From Streptomyces turgidiscabies Car8 (lineage in GTDB: Bacteria > Actinomycetota > Actinomycetes > Streptomycetales > Streptomycetaceae), in NCBI RefSeq assembly GCF_000331005.1, contig NZ_AEJB01000208.1:113408-177407 (forward strand): a DNA stretch of 64,000 nucleotides, in the 5' to 3' direction. Made by a program: the position numbers and the translations under genes. Positions within the stretch are counted from its first letter, which is position 1. Each line of letters starts with the position of its first letter. Shown here one piece after another: positions 17,441-28,600 of the stretch. Under the pieces are notes generated by a model that was given only the letters and a program-made list of their open reading frames with translations, was not told the DNA's origin and searched no databases.

Positions 17441-17689
17441 ATTCATGTTGGGGCTAGTCAGCCCTTGTCAGTCTGTTCCTGTCCTTGCGGCCTCAACTCG
17501 GCCTCAATGAGGCCCGATAGGATCGGGCTGAGGACGTATAGGACGATCGTGCCAGCTGAAGGACGGGAGTCGAACCGGCGCGCAGCGGATTCCCCTTCCA
17601 ACGCGCAGAGGCCCTCCCCCAGAGTGCCGCGGTGGAGCCTCTGGGAATGTTTGCACCGGCCACGCGCATTCACAGGCTGCGAACAGGAC

Positions 17690-18240
17690 CGATATCAGAC
17701 CGAGTCCAGTTTGGCCGCTTCGACAGGATGCCGCTGCAGCCAGGCGTGCGCGTCGTCTTGGCCACCCGGCCGTGCAGGGCTTTCTGGTCGTGGCCGGTAA
17801 GGAACTAGCCGAGCGTAAACCGGCGCCCCGCAGCCGCAGGGCCGGGCCGCGTGGGAGGAGTCGAAGTAGGTCACCGGATTGCGGGCTGCGGCGACCGGCT
17901 GAGGCTTGCCCACATAGGCGTCATGGACGGGGTGGCCCGCCTCCAGGAAGCGGCCTTCGATCGCGCGGCGGCCACCGGCGACCGAGACCAGGTCGTCGAT
18001 CTGTATGGCCTGGCGCACGATGCGCCGACAACAGCGCGTACTGCTCCCGGTCGGCCCGCTCGCCGAGCACCCAACACGGCTGGAACAGGCCTTCACCCTT
18101 TCTCCGGGCGACCCGCTGCCCTCGTCCGGCCCAGCCTCCCGACTGTCGGAAGGTTTACCACAGCGGACCGGGCTGCAGGGGCTCATCGGTGGCGAAGGCC
18201 GACACTTCAGCGAGGCTGGCTGGACTGGTGCCGGCGCGGC
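17690..18240 (-). pseudogene. Frameshifted gene remnant
   Basis: Minus-strand protein-like segments in different frames suggest one decayed gene: GLFQPCWVLGERADREQYALL, then IQIDDLVSVAGGRR...AYVGKPQPVAAARNPVTYFDSSHAARPCGCG, then after another frame change FLTGHDQKALHGRVAK. Together they look like one cysteine-containing cytoplasmic protein typical of mobile elements. No intact reading is possible. The stretch 17441-17689 before it contains only att-arm-like sequence, and 18241-18403 shows nothing. Confidence 0.4.
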
Positions 18241-18403
18241 GGAATCCACCGGATACCGGCCCTGAACGCCGCGATCAGCGATAGGTACCAGCCCGAGATG
18301 CCAACCCATCTACGTGCCTTCAACTTCCCCAAAGATAAAAACCTGCTGCAACCGGTGACACCATCATCGCGGTTCCCCTTCACACACGGAGCACACCGAA
18401 CTT

Positions 18404-18880
18404 CTATCTCGTGGGAACTTTCTCTCTGCCTGCGAGTGCATCAGACAACCATCCGGCAAGATTCTGCCCAGTCGGAAAAAGAGCACCCTCGAGACCATCG
18501 TTGGGGTCCCAACCAAACATTAGCCCTGCTGAATCGCGACAATCGACGAGAGACCAGATGGCATCTCCCCAGTCGAACAGCCAAACCAATCCTTCCGGAA
18601 CTTCGCTATCAGGAGCGGCGGAGAATGCCTGATAGACGTCCACGATATCTGCCCAGTCTCCACGCCACTTCCCCCCAGACACTCCCAATACACCCGATCG
18701 TGGGCCGAACCCGCCATTGGCTACCTCCAAGTACAGACGCCGCAGCAGAGAGGGCAGGGGGTGCCCGATTACGCGTTCCGCGTCGTCCACTGCATCTTGC
18801 GACGCAGGCGCAGTCGGCTCCTTTGAGGCAAGTTGCGCACGCACGGCAGCAATGATCTCGTCGTCAGTAACAGCATTCAC
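18404..18880 (-). CDS. SUKH (SMI1/KNR4)-family immunity protein
   Basis: 158 residues. The SUKH fold is indicated by the N-terminal helix DDEIIAAVRAQ, the central ERVIGHPLPSLLRRLYLEVANGGFGP, and C-terminal VWLFDWGDAIWSLVD. GTG 18880 has GAGGAGG eight bases upstream and is preferred over ATG 18907. It lies 42 bp downstream of the toxin-tipped RHS gene on the same strand. SUKH proteins are the commonest immunity family for polymorphic toxins, so this is the likely antidote to the adjacent deaminase-like domain. Confidence 0.82.
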   Translation of the reverse strand: MNAVTDDEIIAAVRAQLASKEPTAPASQDAVDDAERVIGHPLPSLLRRLYLEVANGGFGPRSGVLGVSGGKWRGDWADIVDVYQAFSAAPDSEVPEGLVWLFDWGDAIWSLVDCRDSAGLMFGWDPNDGLEGALFPTGQNLAGWLSDALAGREKVPTR

Positions 18881-18922
18881 GATCCAACCCTCCTCTTTCG
18901 ATGCCAAGTCCGCACATTTCCT

Positions 18923-21900
18923 TCACTTCTCTTCGTCTTCCATCCCAACCCCCTCGGAAATGAATCCTGCTTCCATCGCCTTTGTCATAACATCTATGGC
19001 CCGACCTGCGCCATAGACGTCCCTGAACTCCTCGAGTGTTCCCTCGTTAACGACCCTTCCCTCAAGATACCCATGGCTTCCCTCAGTGACCTCAACACCG
19101 GGCTTTCCGATGAACTCGGTAAGACTTCTCCCACAGTGTTCCGAGCAGACCCGGTTAGTCACATAAGCATTGTCGACCTCCGTTATCTCGCCACCGAGGT
19201 CCTCCACCTGCCTGACGGTGTCATTCTTGAAGTCACGCGCCGAGTCTTCAGCGTGCCCCTTCCCCGAGTCGGATTCGGCCCTATAGACCGTAACCTCCAT
19301 CTCCGTCAGAATATCCAGAAGTTTCTGGTCAATGCCTCCCTTGCTGACGAATCCGATGATACGCGGCACTATCCCATCCACGGTATCCACGTAGACGCGT
19401 GAGAGAACAAGTGTAAATCTGCTGTACGCCCACGAGTTTTTCCCAAGATAGGCCGCGACTGCCTTCATCGCCTCTCGGTAGAGCGAGGCCCCAGCTGCGG
19501 CTGCTCCGACCGTAGAGAGGGATGCAGTTGGCAGCTTCGGACTGTTCAGCTTCTTGACGGTACCGGTGCTGGTCGTGCTGGCCGTACCGCCTCCGGAGGG
19601 GACCGCGCCGGTGGTGTCAGCTGTGCCGTCCGCTTTCGCGGCATAGCAGTAGATGGCGGCGTCGCTGCACTTGTCCCCTTCGTGGCCGCACTTGAGGCCG
19701 CCGCACGGATCGGTACCGGCCGGATCGGCGAGGGTGGCGGGGTTGTTGTTGCTGTAGGTGTAGCCGTTGAGGGACTGCTGCTCGGCCAGGTTGAGGAGTG
19801 GATCGACGCTGATGAACCGCCCGGTGGACGGATCATATTCGCGGGCGCCGAGGTGGGTGAGGCCGGTACCGGAGTCTGCGGAGGCACCGAGGAATGCCTT
19901 GTCGTCGGGCCAGGTGCCGGTGCCACCGGCACGCGGGCCACCGAACGCAGTGGTGTACCGCTTGGTGACGGCCTGCGTCGCGGCATCGATGGCGAGACTG
20001 CTGGTTCCGTGCTGGTCAGTCGCGAGCCAGGTGAGTGTCGAAGTGCCTGACTTGTTGCTGCGCAGAGCTATGGGTGAACCGCCGACGGTGTAATACCGCT
20101 GAGCCCAGTACTTGGGGGTCGATGTCGAGGTGTCGAGGTGGATCTCGGTGCCGCCGTCCAGGTAGAGGACGGTCTCTCCGCCGACGTTGCGGCGGATCAG
20201 GAGGCCACCATCCGCGTCATAGACATGGCTGGTGGTGCCCTTGGCGATGCCGGAGCCTGTCTTCTCCGTGAGGGTGTCTAGCTGGCCCTCGGGATTCCAG
20301 GTGAGGGTCTGCGTATCAGTGCCGTTGGGTCGGCCGGTCGTGTTGCCGGTCGTGTCGTAGGAGTAGGCGGCGGTGACTCCCGTGCACGAGGAGGCCGTGG
20401 TGGTGACGGTCAGTGCGTGAGGCCGGGTCGCGCTGTAGCAGTAGGTCCTGGCGGTGTCACCTGCTGACGTGTGGGTGGTGTCGGTGGTGCGCAGGCCACT
20501 GTCGGTGTACGTGTACGAGGTCCAGTAGGGGGCGGCGCCGCCGAGGTTCGCGGTACTGCGGCCCGACGCCGAGCAGTCGGCGGTGGACGGGGTCCAGGCC
20601 TGGGTCAGGCGTTGGTGGCCGTCATAGGTGAAGCACTGGTCGTCGGCCTTGCCTGCGCCGCCGAGGGTAGTGGGATCGGTGATGGAAGTGACGTTGCCCG
20701 CGTCGTCGTAGCTGTAGTTCAGCTCCTGCAGTTCGTAGTTGTGGGTCTGGTCCGTGACGGCCGACTGCTTGAGCCGGTCGGTGCCTTCCTCCCAGGTGTT
20801 GGTGATGTAGGCCTTTTTGGTGCCGTCGGCCGAGGAGGTGCCAAGGGTGAGCTGGTCGGTCTGCCCGATGGCCGAGTAGCCGGCCCCCAGGAGGTAGTCG
20901 CTGGCGCCGCTGACGGTGGTGGGCAAGCCGACGGCGTCGTAGCCGGTGTCGACGGTTTCCGCGGCCATGCCCCCGGCTGCGGGTTCGGAGACGTACTGCT
21001 GGGTGCCGTCGAGGTTGTAGTACGTCGAGGACGTCAGCGTGGCCGCGACGGCACCCGACGTGACTAGGGCATCGGTGGACGGCAGGACGAGCTGGGTGGT
21101 GGTCGGCCGGTAGAGGCTGTCGTAGGCGGTGACCTTCCTGGTGTATGCCGTGCCGGCCACTCCGCCGACGTAGCCGGTGGCGGAGTCCAACTGCCCCTTG
21201 ACCAGATTGTCGTAGGCCCAGTGGGCGAGTTTGTCGGCGTCGGTCTTGGAGGTCTGCCACTCGTCCGTCGTGCGGCCGAGTACGTCGTACCCGTAGAGCA
21301 GGGTGGTGTTGCGGGAGTCGGTCGTGGCGGCGATCTGGTCCAGGTCGGTGTACGAGGTGGTGGTCTTCCCCTCGTCCGGGTCTGTCGCCGTGGTCTGGCG
21401 GGCGAACAGGTCGTAGGTGTAGGACCACTGGGCCCCGTCGGTCCCAGTGATGGTGTCCGGCTTGCTGTCGCGGGTGTAGGTGTACTTCGTCGAGGTGTAG
21501 GCGCTGCCGACGCCCGCGCCGTAGGCGGTGTCGGCGGGGTCTGTGCCGGAGTACTCGCGGCGTTCGGTGGTGCGACCGAACACGTCGGTGATGGTGCGGA
21601 CCGCGGATCCGCCGGTCACGGCGCTGGTGGCGGTGGAGTCACCGGTGTAGCCGGTGGCGGTGGACCATTTTTTGACGCCGTAGACGTACAGGGTGCTGGT
21701 GGTCGGACGTTCGGCGCCGTCGAAGACGGTGTCGGTCTGTTTCGGTGCGCCGCCGTATTCGGCCCGGGCGTAGGTGCCGGAGGGAGTGGCGGTGGAGTCG
21801 AAGACGTCGGCGTACGTTTCGTAGGCCAGGCCGCGGCTGTCGTAGCGGGTGTCGGTCAGCAGCCGTCCGCCGTTCGCGGTCGGGGACTGGGTCTGCAGCG

Positions 21901-24900
21901 GCCGCAGCAGCGAGTCGTAGATCGTGTAGGTGGTGTTGTAGACCCCTTCACCACGGATCGTCGAGGTGGACGACCAGGACGGGGTCTTGTTGCTGACCGA
22001 GTAGGCATAGGTGTAGTTGGCGCCGTATCCGCCGGAGCGGGAGCGGTTGGGCAGCCAGACGGCCGTCGCCCTCCCCAGCGCGTCGTACGTGGATTCGGTC
22101 AGCTTGGTGTTGACGTCATAGGACTTGACGGTCGTGCCGCGGGCGTAGTCGAGGTAGGTGTAGCTCTTCTGGCTCTTGGGGTCGGTGATCGTGACCTTGG
22201 TCAGGGGCCCGGTGGTGGTCGGGGTGTAGAGGGAACTAGTCACGTTTCCGGCCGCGTCGGTCACGGTCAGGGGCCGGCCCAGAGTGTCGTAGGTGGTCTT
22301 CGCGACGGTCAGCCAGGAAGTGGGGTACCGCTCGCCGCTGGTGGCCGTGGCCGGGTAGGCGGAGGCGCGGCCGGTCCAGCTGGCGTCGCCCAGGGTGGGG
22401 GTCTGCGTGGCGGTCCAGGCGGTGGCGGTGGTGTCGTCGTAGACGGTGGCCGTGTCGGACAGCACGTCTTGGCGGGTGCCGGCCGAGGTCGGCAGGCTCA
22501 GGTCGGTCTCGGCGGTCGAGCAGGCCCGGCCCACGGCACGGGTACGCGATACCAGGGAGTTGATGCCCAGGGTGGCATTGCGGGCGTACCAGGTGCGAGC
22601 GCAGGTCTCGTCACCGGTGACAGCCGTGTCACCGGCGTCGTACACGCTGGTCGGCATGCCGTAGCTGTCGAAGCTGTTGGTGATGCTGCGGGTGCGCCAG
22701 GCAGCGGCGGTCGACAGGTAAGTCGAGGTCTGCGTCTTGTAGGTGCGGATGAAGTAGGCCTCGATATTGGCGTACGACTTCTGCTGACTCGCGGTGCGGC
22801 TGGACCACGGGTCGTTGACCGTGACCGTGACCGGAGTGGAACCGTTGTAGGTGATCTGCTCACGGGTGAAGCCGGAGAAGCGGTCGCTGTCGGTCTGATC
22901 GGGCACGCTCAGGCCGGCGAAGCCGACGCCTGGGACGGAGACCGAGCGGGTCGTGCCGTCCTTCTGCTTGTCGCCGTCCATGCCTTGCAGGTACACGGAT
23001 ACGGTCTTGGACTGGGTTTCGGTGGATGCGCCCTTGAGGGCCGTGACGGTGCGGTAGCCGCGCCAGTCGGACCAGGTGCGTTCGTTGGCCGGGGTCAGCG
23101 GGTCGTTGTCGTGGTGCCAGGCCGGGCCGGAGTAGCTGTAGTGGTTCTCCGTCGTCTCGCCGAGACCTGTGGGGTCGGAGGTGATGACGTCCAGGACCCG
23201 GTACTTGTTGAACCAGTCGAGGGACGCTTCCGTGGCGCCGTTGATGTGCCAGTAGACCGGGTAACAGCTCTTCGTGTCGTTATCCTCGGACGACGGCATG
23301 TTCGAGCTTCGTACGCACTCCGGGTCCGACAGCGTCACGCTGGTGATCGCGCCGGTCTCGGAGGTGACGCTCGCGATGCGGGGCCGGTTCAGCGGCAGGA
23401 TGTTGTCGGTGGAGGAGTCGACCCGGTTTTCTCGCATCTGGTAGGTGAACGTCACCGGATCCAGGGAGATGGCGGTGCCGTTCTTGCCGGCGTGCTGGAC
23501 GCTCTTGAGAACGAGGCTCTGGTCTGTGCTGTTGCCTATGTCGCCGGGGTCCAGGAACTGCTGGGTCAGCGCCCAGGAGTCGACGGCCGTATAGGTGCTG
23601 GAGGTGGCCGACCAGGCGTAGGTGTCGACGCTGGTCAGGCGCTTACGGGTGAAGAAATCCGGGCCACTGGCGTTGCAGTCCGCACCGGAGGCGCAGATGG
23701 AGTCGAACGGAACGTCCGGCCAGTTGGAGGAGGTGGAGGAGGTCAGCGAGGAGCAGTCGGACGCGGTGCACCGCTCGTCGTAGCCGAAGGTGACCTCGTC
23801 CGAGGCGGTGCCGGTGAACAGGGTGTCCTTGTTCTGACCGTAAAGGATCTTGGTGAGGTAGCCGCCCCTCGTGTACTGGGCGGTGCCGGTGGAGGCGCCG
23901 TTCTTGGCGTAGTAGTTGGTCTCGGCGGTGTACCAGTACGACATCGCGTTGCCGTGCAGGTCCACCACGTAGTCCAGGTTCCAGCGCCACGCCTGGGTCA
24001 GGGAACGGCCGGCGAAGGTGGATCCCTGGTCGTAGCCGGGTTCGCCGGAGTCGTCGCCGAACACCGGTTCCGTCCATACGGAGTTGGTGCGTTGGGTGTC
24101 GGCACCGGGCAGTTTGTCGAGACCGAAGACGTACTTGGTGCCGTCGCCGGTGATGACCGTCCAGTATTCGCCGTCGTTGTCACCGTTGTCGGCACCGGTG
24201 GAGTGGGTGACGGTGGACGCGTCGTCGTCCTTCAGGTGCCAGACACCGGTGGTGTCGTCCTTGACCAACTCGGTGGACTTGCCGTTCAGCACCAGGGAGG
24301 CGTTGTCGTACTTCCAGCACTGGTCGTACTTGCCGTCCTGGCCGTCGTCGTCACAGGAGGCGTAGGACCGCTCGACGTAGGAGGACGCCACGTCGTCAAA
24401 GCCCTCGCCGACAACGCTTCCCTGGTTGTTCGTCGACGCGGTCCTGCCGTCCACACTTCCGGAGTCGTACGACAGCGACAGGTCGGGCGACGGGCCGGCG
24501 GCAGCCGGCGGGGTGGCCAAGGGGTAGGACCAGGTGAACGCGCCCGAGGAACGTCCGGCCTCCCAACTGGAGGAGGCCGAGAGCTTGCTGGCCGCGTAGT
24601 CGCCGGCGCCGGACGCCGACTTTCCGGCTGCGGCAGTGGCGGCCAGCACCGTGGCCGAGGCGGCCGTGTCGGCGGCCATCAGGGAGGTGCGCGGCGCCGA
24701 GCGTGAGGCGCGCTCCGTATCGGCATCGCGGTCGGCTTCCCCCAGGCCGACCTTGGCCGTGAGCGTCTGTTCGCCGAAGTTGTTGTGCGAGACGAGCAGC
24801 GTCTCTGTCCGGCATGAGGTCTTCTGCGGAGTGGTCAGGACGCAAGCCGGCAGCTGGACCAGGCGCAGGCGGCCCGACCAGTCGCCGCCGTAGGCGGAGG

Positions 24901-25480
24901 CGAACGCCGAGTAATCAACGCTCACTTGGGCGGAGCCGGGCTCCGTGGCGGATGCCGTCAGCAGCACACCCCTGATGCCCGCTGCCCGGGCCTGCTGCTG
25001 TCCGAGAACCCGCACCTGCACCTGGCCTGCGATGGGGTTGGTCCCCGGGGCGGGTGTGACCGTGACCGGCAATCCTCCCGCCGTCAGCTTCGCCGCGCCT
25101 TGCCCGGGTATCTGCCCGGTCGCCGTGGCGGCGGTGGGCCAGGCGCTGTGTTGCTGGGCACGTGCTCGTTCGGCCTGGGCCGCGTTGGCGGCCTTGGTTC
25201 TCGCGACCTGCGCTCGGGCCTTCTTCGCGCCAGGGCCCGTGTTCGTCTGTACCTTGTCGACTCGCTGCTTGGGTACGGCCGGCTTGCCCAGGCCGCCACC
25301 AGCGGCATGAGCAGCCGGCACTGCCAGCCCCGCGGAGGCGGCCAGGGCCATGCACACCACCGCGACGACCGGTGCCCGCCGACGACGTACGTCCCGCTCC
25401 ACAACCGGTGCCCGCCTGGGCAGGAGCACACCACGGGTCAGGGCACTGCGGATCCAGTGGGCTTTCATACCGGAACTCAT
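18923..25480 (-). CDS. RHS-repeat polymorphic toxin with deaminase-like C-terminal domain
   Basis: 2185 residues. The start ATG 25480 has GGAGG seven bases upstream; residues 1-60 form an export signal ending AAHAAGG. Residues about 300-1900 are an RHS/YD-repeat shell (many GYDVLGR- and YTYDxxG-type repeats) ending in the conserved core LGAREYDPSTGRFISVDPL. From about residue 1919 the sequence switches to a unique tip. Residues 2076-2078 are HAE, and Cys2112/Cys2116 lie in a strand-helix (AYVTNRVCSEHC). This order matches the zinc-dependent cytidine-deaminase superfamily, with CxxxC rather than the usual CxxC. Tip DNA is visibly lower in GC than the shell. The likely target is nucleic acid or nucleotide of a competitor. 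Confidence 0.85.
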   Translation of the reverse strand: MSSGMKAHWIRSALTRGVLLPRRAPVVERDVRRRRAPVVAVVCMALAASAGLAVPAAHAAGGGLGKPAVPKQRVDKVQTNTGPGAKKARAQVARTKAANAAQAERARAQQHSAWPTAATATGQIPGQGAAKLTAGGLPVTVTPAPGTNPIAGQVQVRVLGQQQARAAGIRGVLLTASATEPGSAQVSVDYSAFASAYGGDWSGRLRLVQLPACVLTTPQKTSCRTETLLVSHNNFGEQTLTAKVGLGEADRDADTERASRSAPRTSLMAADTAASATVLAATAAAGKSASGAGDYAASKLSASSSWEAGRSSGAFTWSYPLATPPAAAGPSPDLSLSYDSGSVDGRTASTNNQGSVVGEGFDDVASSYVERSYASCDDDGQDGKYDQCWKYDNASLVLNGKSTELVKDDTTGVWHLKDDDASTVTHSTGADNGDNDGEYWTVITGDGTKYVFGLDKLPGADTQRTNSVWTEPVFGDDSGEPGYDQGSTFAGRSLTQAWRWNLDYVVDLHGNAMSYWYTAETNYYAKNGASTGTAQYTRGGYLTKILYGQNKDTLFTGTASDEVTFGYDERCTASDCSSLTSSTSSNWPDVPFDSICASGADCNASGPDFFTRKRLTSVDTYAWSATSSTYTAVDSWALTQQFLDPGDIGNSTDQSLVLKSVQHAGKNGTAISLDPVTFTYQMRENRVDSSTDNILPLNRPRIASVTSETGAITSVTLSDPECVRSSNMPSSEDNDTKSCYPVYWHINGATEASLDWFNKYRVLDVITSDPTGLGETTENHYSYSGPAWHHDNDPLTPANERTWSDWRGYRTVTALKGASTETQSKTVSVYLQGMDGDKQKDGTTRSVSVPGVGFAGLSVPDQTDSDRFSGFTREQITYNGSTPVTVTVNDPWSSRTASQQKSYANIEAYFIRTYKTQTSTYLSTAAAWRTRSITNSFDSYGMPTSVYDAGDTAVTGDETCARTWYARNATLGINSLVSRTRAVGRACSTAETDLSLPTSAGTRQDVLSDTATVYDDTTATAWTATQTPTLGDASWTGRASAYPATATSGERYPTSWLTVAKTTYDTLGRPLTVTDAAGNVTSSLYTPTTTGPLTKVTITDPKSQKSYTYLDYARGTTVKSYDVNTKLTESTYDALGRATAVWLPNRSRSGGYGANYTYAYSVSNKTPSWSSTSTIRGEGVYNTTYTIYDSLLRPLQTQSPTANGGRLLTDTRYDSRGLAYETYADVFDSTATPSGTYARAEYGGAPKQTDTVFDGAERPTTSTLYVYGVKKWSTATGYTGDSTATSAVTGGSAVRTITDVFGRTTERREYSGTDPADTAYGAGVGSAYTSTKYTYTRDSKPDTITGTDGAQWSYTYDLFARQTTATDPDEGKTTTSYTDLDQIAATTDSRNTTLLYGYDVLGRTTDEWQTSKTDADKLAHWAYDNLVKGQLDSATGYVGGVAGTAYTRKVTAYDSLYRPTTTQLVLPSTDALVTSGAVAATLTSSTYYNLDGTQQYVSEPAAGGMAAETVDTGYDAVGLPTTVSGASDYLLGAGYSAIGQTDQLTLGTSSADGTKKAYITNTWEEGTDRLKQSAVTDQTHNYELQELNYSYDDAGNVTSITDPTTLGGAGKADDQCFTYDGHQRLTQAWTPSTADCSASGRSTANLGGAAPYWTSYTYTDSGLRTTDTTHTSAGDTARTYCYSATRPHALTVTTTASSCTGVTAAYSYDTTGNTTGRPNGTDTQTLTWNPEGQLDTLTEKTGSGIAKGTTSHVYDADGGLLIRRNVGGETVLYLDGGTEIHLDTSTSTPKYWAQRYYTVGGSPIALRSNKSGTSTLTWLATDQHGTSSLAIDAATQAVTKRYTTAFGGPRAGGTGTWPDDKAFLGASADSGTGLTHLGAREYDPSTGRFISVDPLLNLAEQQSLNGYTYSNNNPATLADPAGTDPCGGLKCGHEGDKCSDAAIYCYAAKADGTADTTGAVPSGGGTASTTSTGTVKKLNSPKLPTASLSTVGAAAAGASLYREAMKAVAAYLGKNSWAYSRFTLVLSRVYVDTVDGIVPRIIGFVSKGGIDQKLLDILTEMEVTVYRAESDSGKGHAEDSARDFKNDTVRQVEDLGGEITEVDNAYVTNRVCSEHCGRSLTEFIGKPGVEVTEGSHGYLEGRVVNEGTLEEFRDVYGAGRAIDVMTKAMEAGFISEGVGMEDEEK

Positions 25481-25633
25481 GACTGGACCTCCATGCGATC
25501 ACGCTGTGGGACTCTGCCGCGTACACGTCCCGGGACCGCCCGGAGACGCCAAAAGGTGAAGAAGCAAAGGGGATTGGGCGCGAAATCCGGTAGCGCGGAC
25601 TGCCTGTCGCCCTATCAGACGTCCGCCCGGGGC

Positions 25634-28600
25634 TCAGTCGCTGACGGTGTCGATGATCTGCTGTTGGTCGGCCATGGCACCGGCCCACAGCCTGATGTCG
25701 GTGATCTTTCCGGGCAGGTAGTGGCCCCACGCCCCGCCGACGTATCCCTCACCGGCCGCGAAGTCGCCGGACCCAGTCACAGCCGTGTAGGGATGGGTGA
25801 CGTCGGCGTCGTTCTCGTCGGGGCCGAGGTAGAAGTGGACCGTGCCGGAAGGGGCGTCGTACGTGCCGGTCATCCGTACCGGGCTGCCCAGTTCCGCGGC
25901 TTCGTCGGAGACCACGCCGGTGAAACCGCCGTCGGTGTTCAGCCGACCGAAGTACCACTTGCCGACCGGGACGGTCGTGTCGGTGTCCGGGTCGAGGTCG
26001 GTCCCGGTCAGCTGGTACCAGAAGCCCCAGGCGGAGCCGTCCGCGCTGCGCTGGCCGACGACTTGGGCCGTGTAGCCGACGGGCTTGCTCAGCAGGGCAT
26101 CGCTGTCCACGTCGACCAGGGTGGTGGCGGTGAACGAGGCCGTGTCGTCCAGTACGGGACCGGGGGCACTGGCTCTGCCGTCATTGCCGTCCAGGACGAT
26201 GCCCTCGCCGTCGAGCGAGGCCCCGCCGGACAGCGTGAGTGTGCGGCCGTATCCGGATGTGGAGTCCGCGAGCGTGGTGCCGCTCGCACCGTCCGGGTTC
26301 CAGGCGCCCATCAGTTCTACGCTCGCCGCGCCGCTGGAGTCGAGCAGACCGTCCTCGGTGGCGATCTCGTCGTCCGTCAGGGCCCGCTGCCAGACGGCCA
26401 TTTCGTCGACCCGGCCCCGCCAGTAGTCGACGTAACTGCCCGGCGTGAAACTGGCCCGGCCGAATTGCAGGGTGCCGTCGCTCGTCGTGGCGTCCGAGGT
26501 GAGGGGCAGTGCCACCGGTGATCCCTGCAGACGTCCGTTGACGTAGAGGGAGATGGTGTGATGTACGGAGTCGTACACACCGGTCAGATGCGTCCAGACC
26601 TTCAGCGGCACACCGGCCACGTCGGCGTTCGCGCCCAGGTACTTGCGTACGCCGTTCTCGTACCAGCTCCACAGGAACACCCAGCGTTGGATGCCCGGCG
26701 AGTAGTACAGCGCGAACCCGGAGCCGTCGCTGCCCGTCTCCGACAGCACCGCGCGGTAGTCGGAGCTGTCCGTGAGATACGCCCAGGCCGACACCGTGAA
26801 CGACGACTGGGTGTTGATCACGGGAGCGGCCGTGGCCGCGTACCCGGACTGACGAGTCGTGTCGGAGGTGTCGTTGAGCCACAGCGACCGGTCACCGTCA
26901 CCCCTGCGTGCGAGGGACGACCAGCCGGCGCCGGTCGTGTAGAGCGTGGCCGAGTGGCGGGCGCCCTCCGTCGCCGTGTCCGCGGCCGTGGTGGCACCGG
27001 AGCCCGGTGCCGCGTCGTCGAAGTGCCAGCGGCCGATGGCCGTCTTCCCCTCGGCGACGTTGAACTTCACGATCGTTTTCGCGCCCCAGCGCCCGGCGCT
27101 GTCCTCCGCCCGCACCTGAAGCTGCTGGGTGCCCGCCAGCTGAGGTGTGAGTCCTTTGGTGACGGTGTTTCCGGAGATCGGCTGGGACCAGGCGGTCGCG
27201 GTCGCCAGTTTGTACTCGTAGGCGGTGTTGGTGTCCCCGGAGGCCGGGGAGAAGGCGAACTGGCCTGCCACGCCCGGCCCTCCGGCTGCGGCACAGGCGT
27301 TGGCCGTGCATTCGGAGTACGGGCTCCCGACCGTCACCGTGGGTGCCTTCGGGGCGGTGGTGTCCACCTTGAAGTAGCACCAACCCTTGGTGGTCACCGT
27401 GCTGTGCGACTCCAGAAAGCTGTCGCCGCTGTCGTAGTACGAGCGGCTGAACACCGCAAGCCGGTACAGGGGCACTTGGGACAACGTGATCGGCGAGGGG
27501 TAAGTGAGGACGACGCCGTTGCCGACGTAACCGCTGGTGGGCCGTACCGGCTCGGTTGTCACCACCGACCAGGTGCCGTCGCTGCTCCTCTGCTGGACGT
27601 AGAAGTGCGCCCGCAGACTCGCCCCGCTGCCGCCGCCTGTCGCCGTCCACACCGTCGCACTCAGGCTCGGCGTGGGATCCGCGATGACGTCCGGGTCGGT
27701 GGAATCCGTCTCACAGCTGATCCCGCTGCCCTCGACGATGCCCGCCTTGGTCGGTGCCGCAGGCAGCCCGACATAGGTCACCGACAACACCGCGTCGTTC
27801 CGGAACCGCTTCCAGGCACTGGTGTCCGTCTCATCCCTGGCCTTCAGCAACAGCGTCAGCCGGGAGAACTTCCCCGCCGCGAGATCCCCGACCGCGGACG
27901 TCAGGCTGAAACCGCTGAACTCCATCGGAGCCGGTGGCTGTGAGGGATCGCAGGCGGAGCTGCGGCCGGCCGAGACGTCGCGGCTTGCCATCGTCCCCAG
28001 GTTCGAGGGACGCGAGGACCAGGTGGTGGACGACGAGATGTTGCTGGTGCGCTCCAGGTCGACCCAGCGCGCATCGCAGGTGAACGACCAACTCTCGGTG
28101 GCTCTGAACGTCGCGGACAGCACCTTCTTGCCCGCCAGACCGCTCGGCGAGAACTGGAAGTACAGCCGCTCCGTGTACCCGGGACCGCAGTAGTAGCCGT
28201 CGTACGAGGAGCAGTGGCCCACGCCCTTGCCCTCGTTGTTACTGCCGTTGCCCCAGTTGAAATCGGAGACGCTGTCGGAGCGCAGATACGTGTGGGCGGT
28301 CTGGTCCAGGCCGACGCTGGGGTCGATGTAGAGGGGGTAGGCGCTGCTGTCGCTGTTCGCCAGCATCCCCGCATCCGGTACCACCGCCAGCGAATCCGTG
28401 CCGACCTGGACAGGCAGCACCGCGGACGCGTCGCCGTCACCCGGACCCGTTGTACCGTCCGCCGACGCCCCGGCGGAGGGGTCAGTGGTCGCTGAGGGGG
28501 ACGGGTCGGCCGCCTGCGCGACATCAGCCGTCCGCTCCAACTGGGCAGTTGTACCCGCGGTGGTTCCGTCGCCCTGGGAGTCCCACATCAGCGCGGGTGG

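Noticed and set aside
21221..24706. A 1161-codon open frame on the + strand
   Set aside because: It is antisense to the RHS gene. Its Gly/Val/Arg-rich composition is the usual mirror of a high-GC coding sequence, and it lacks a ribosome-binding site.
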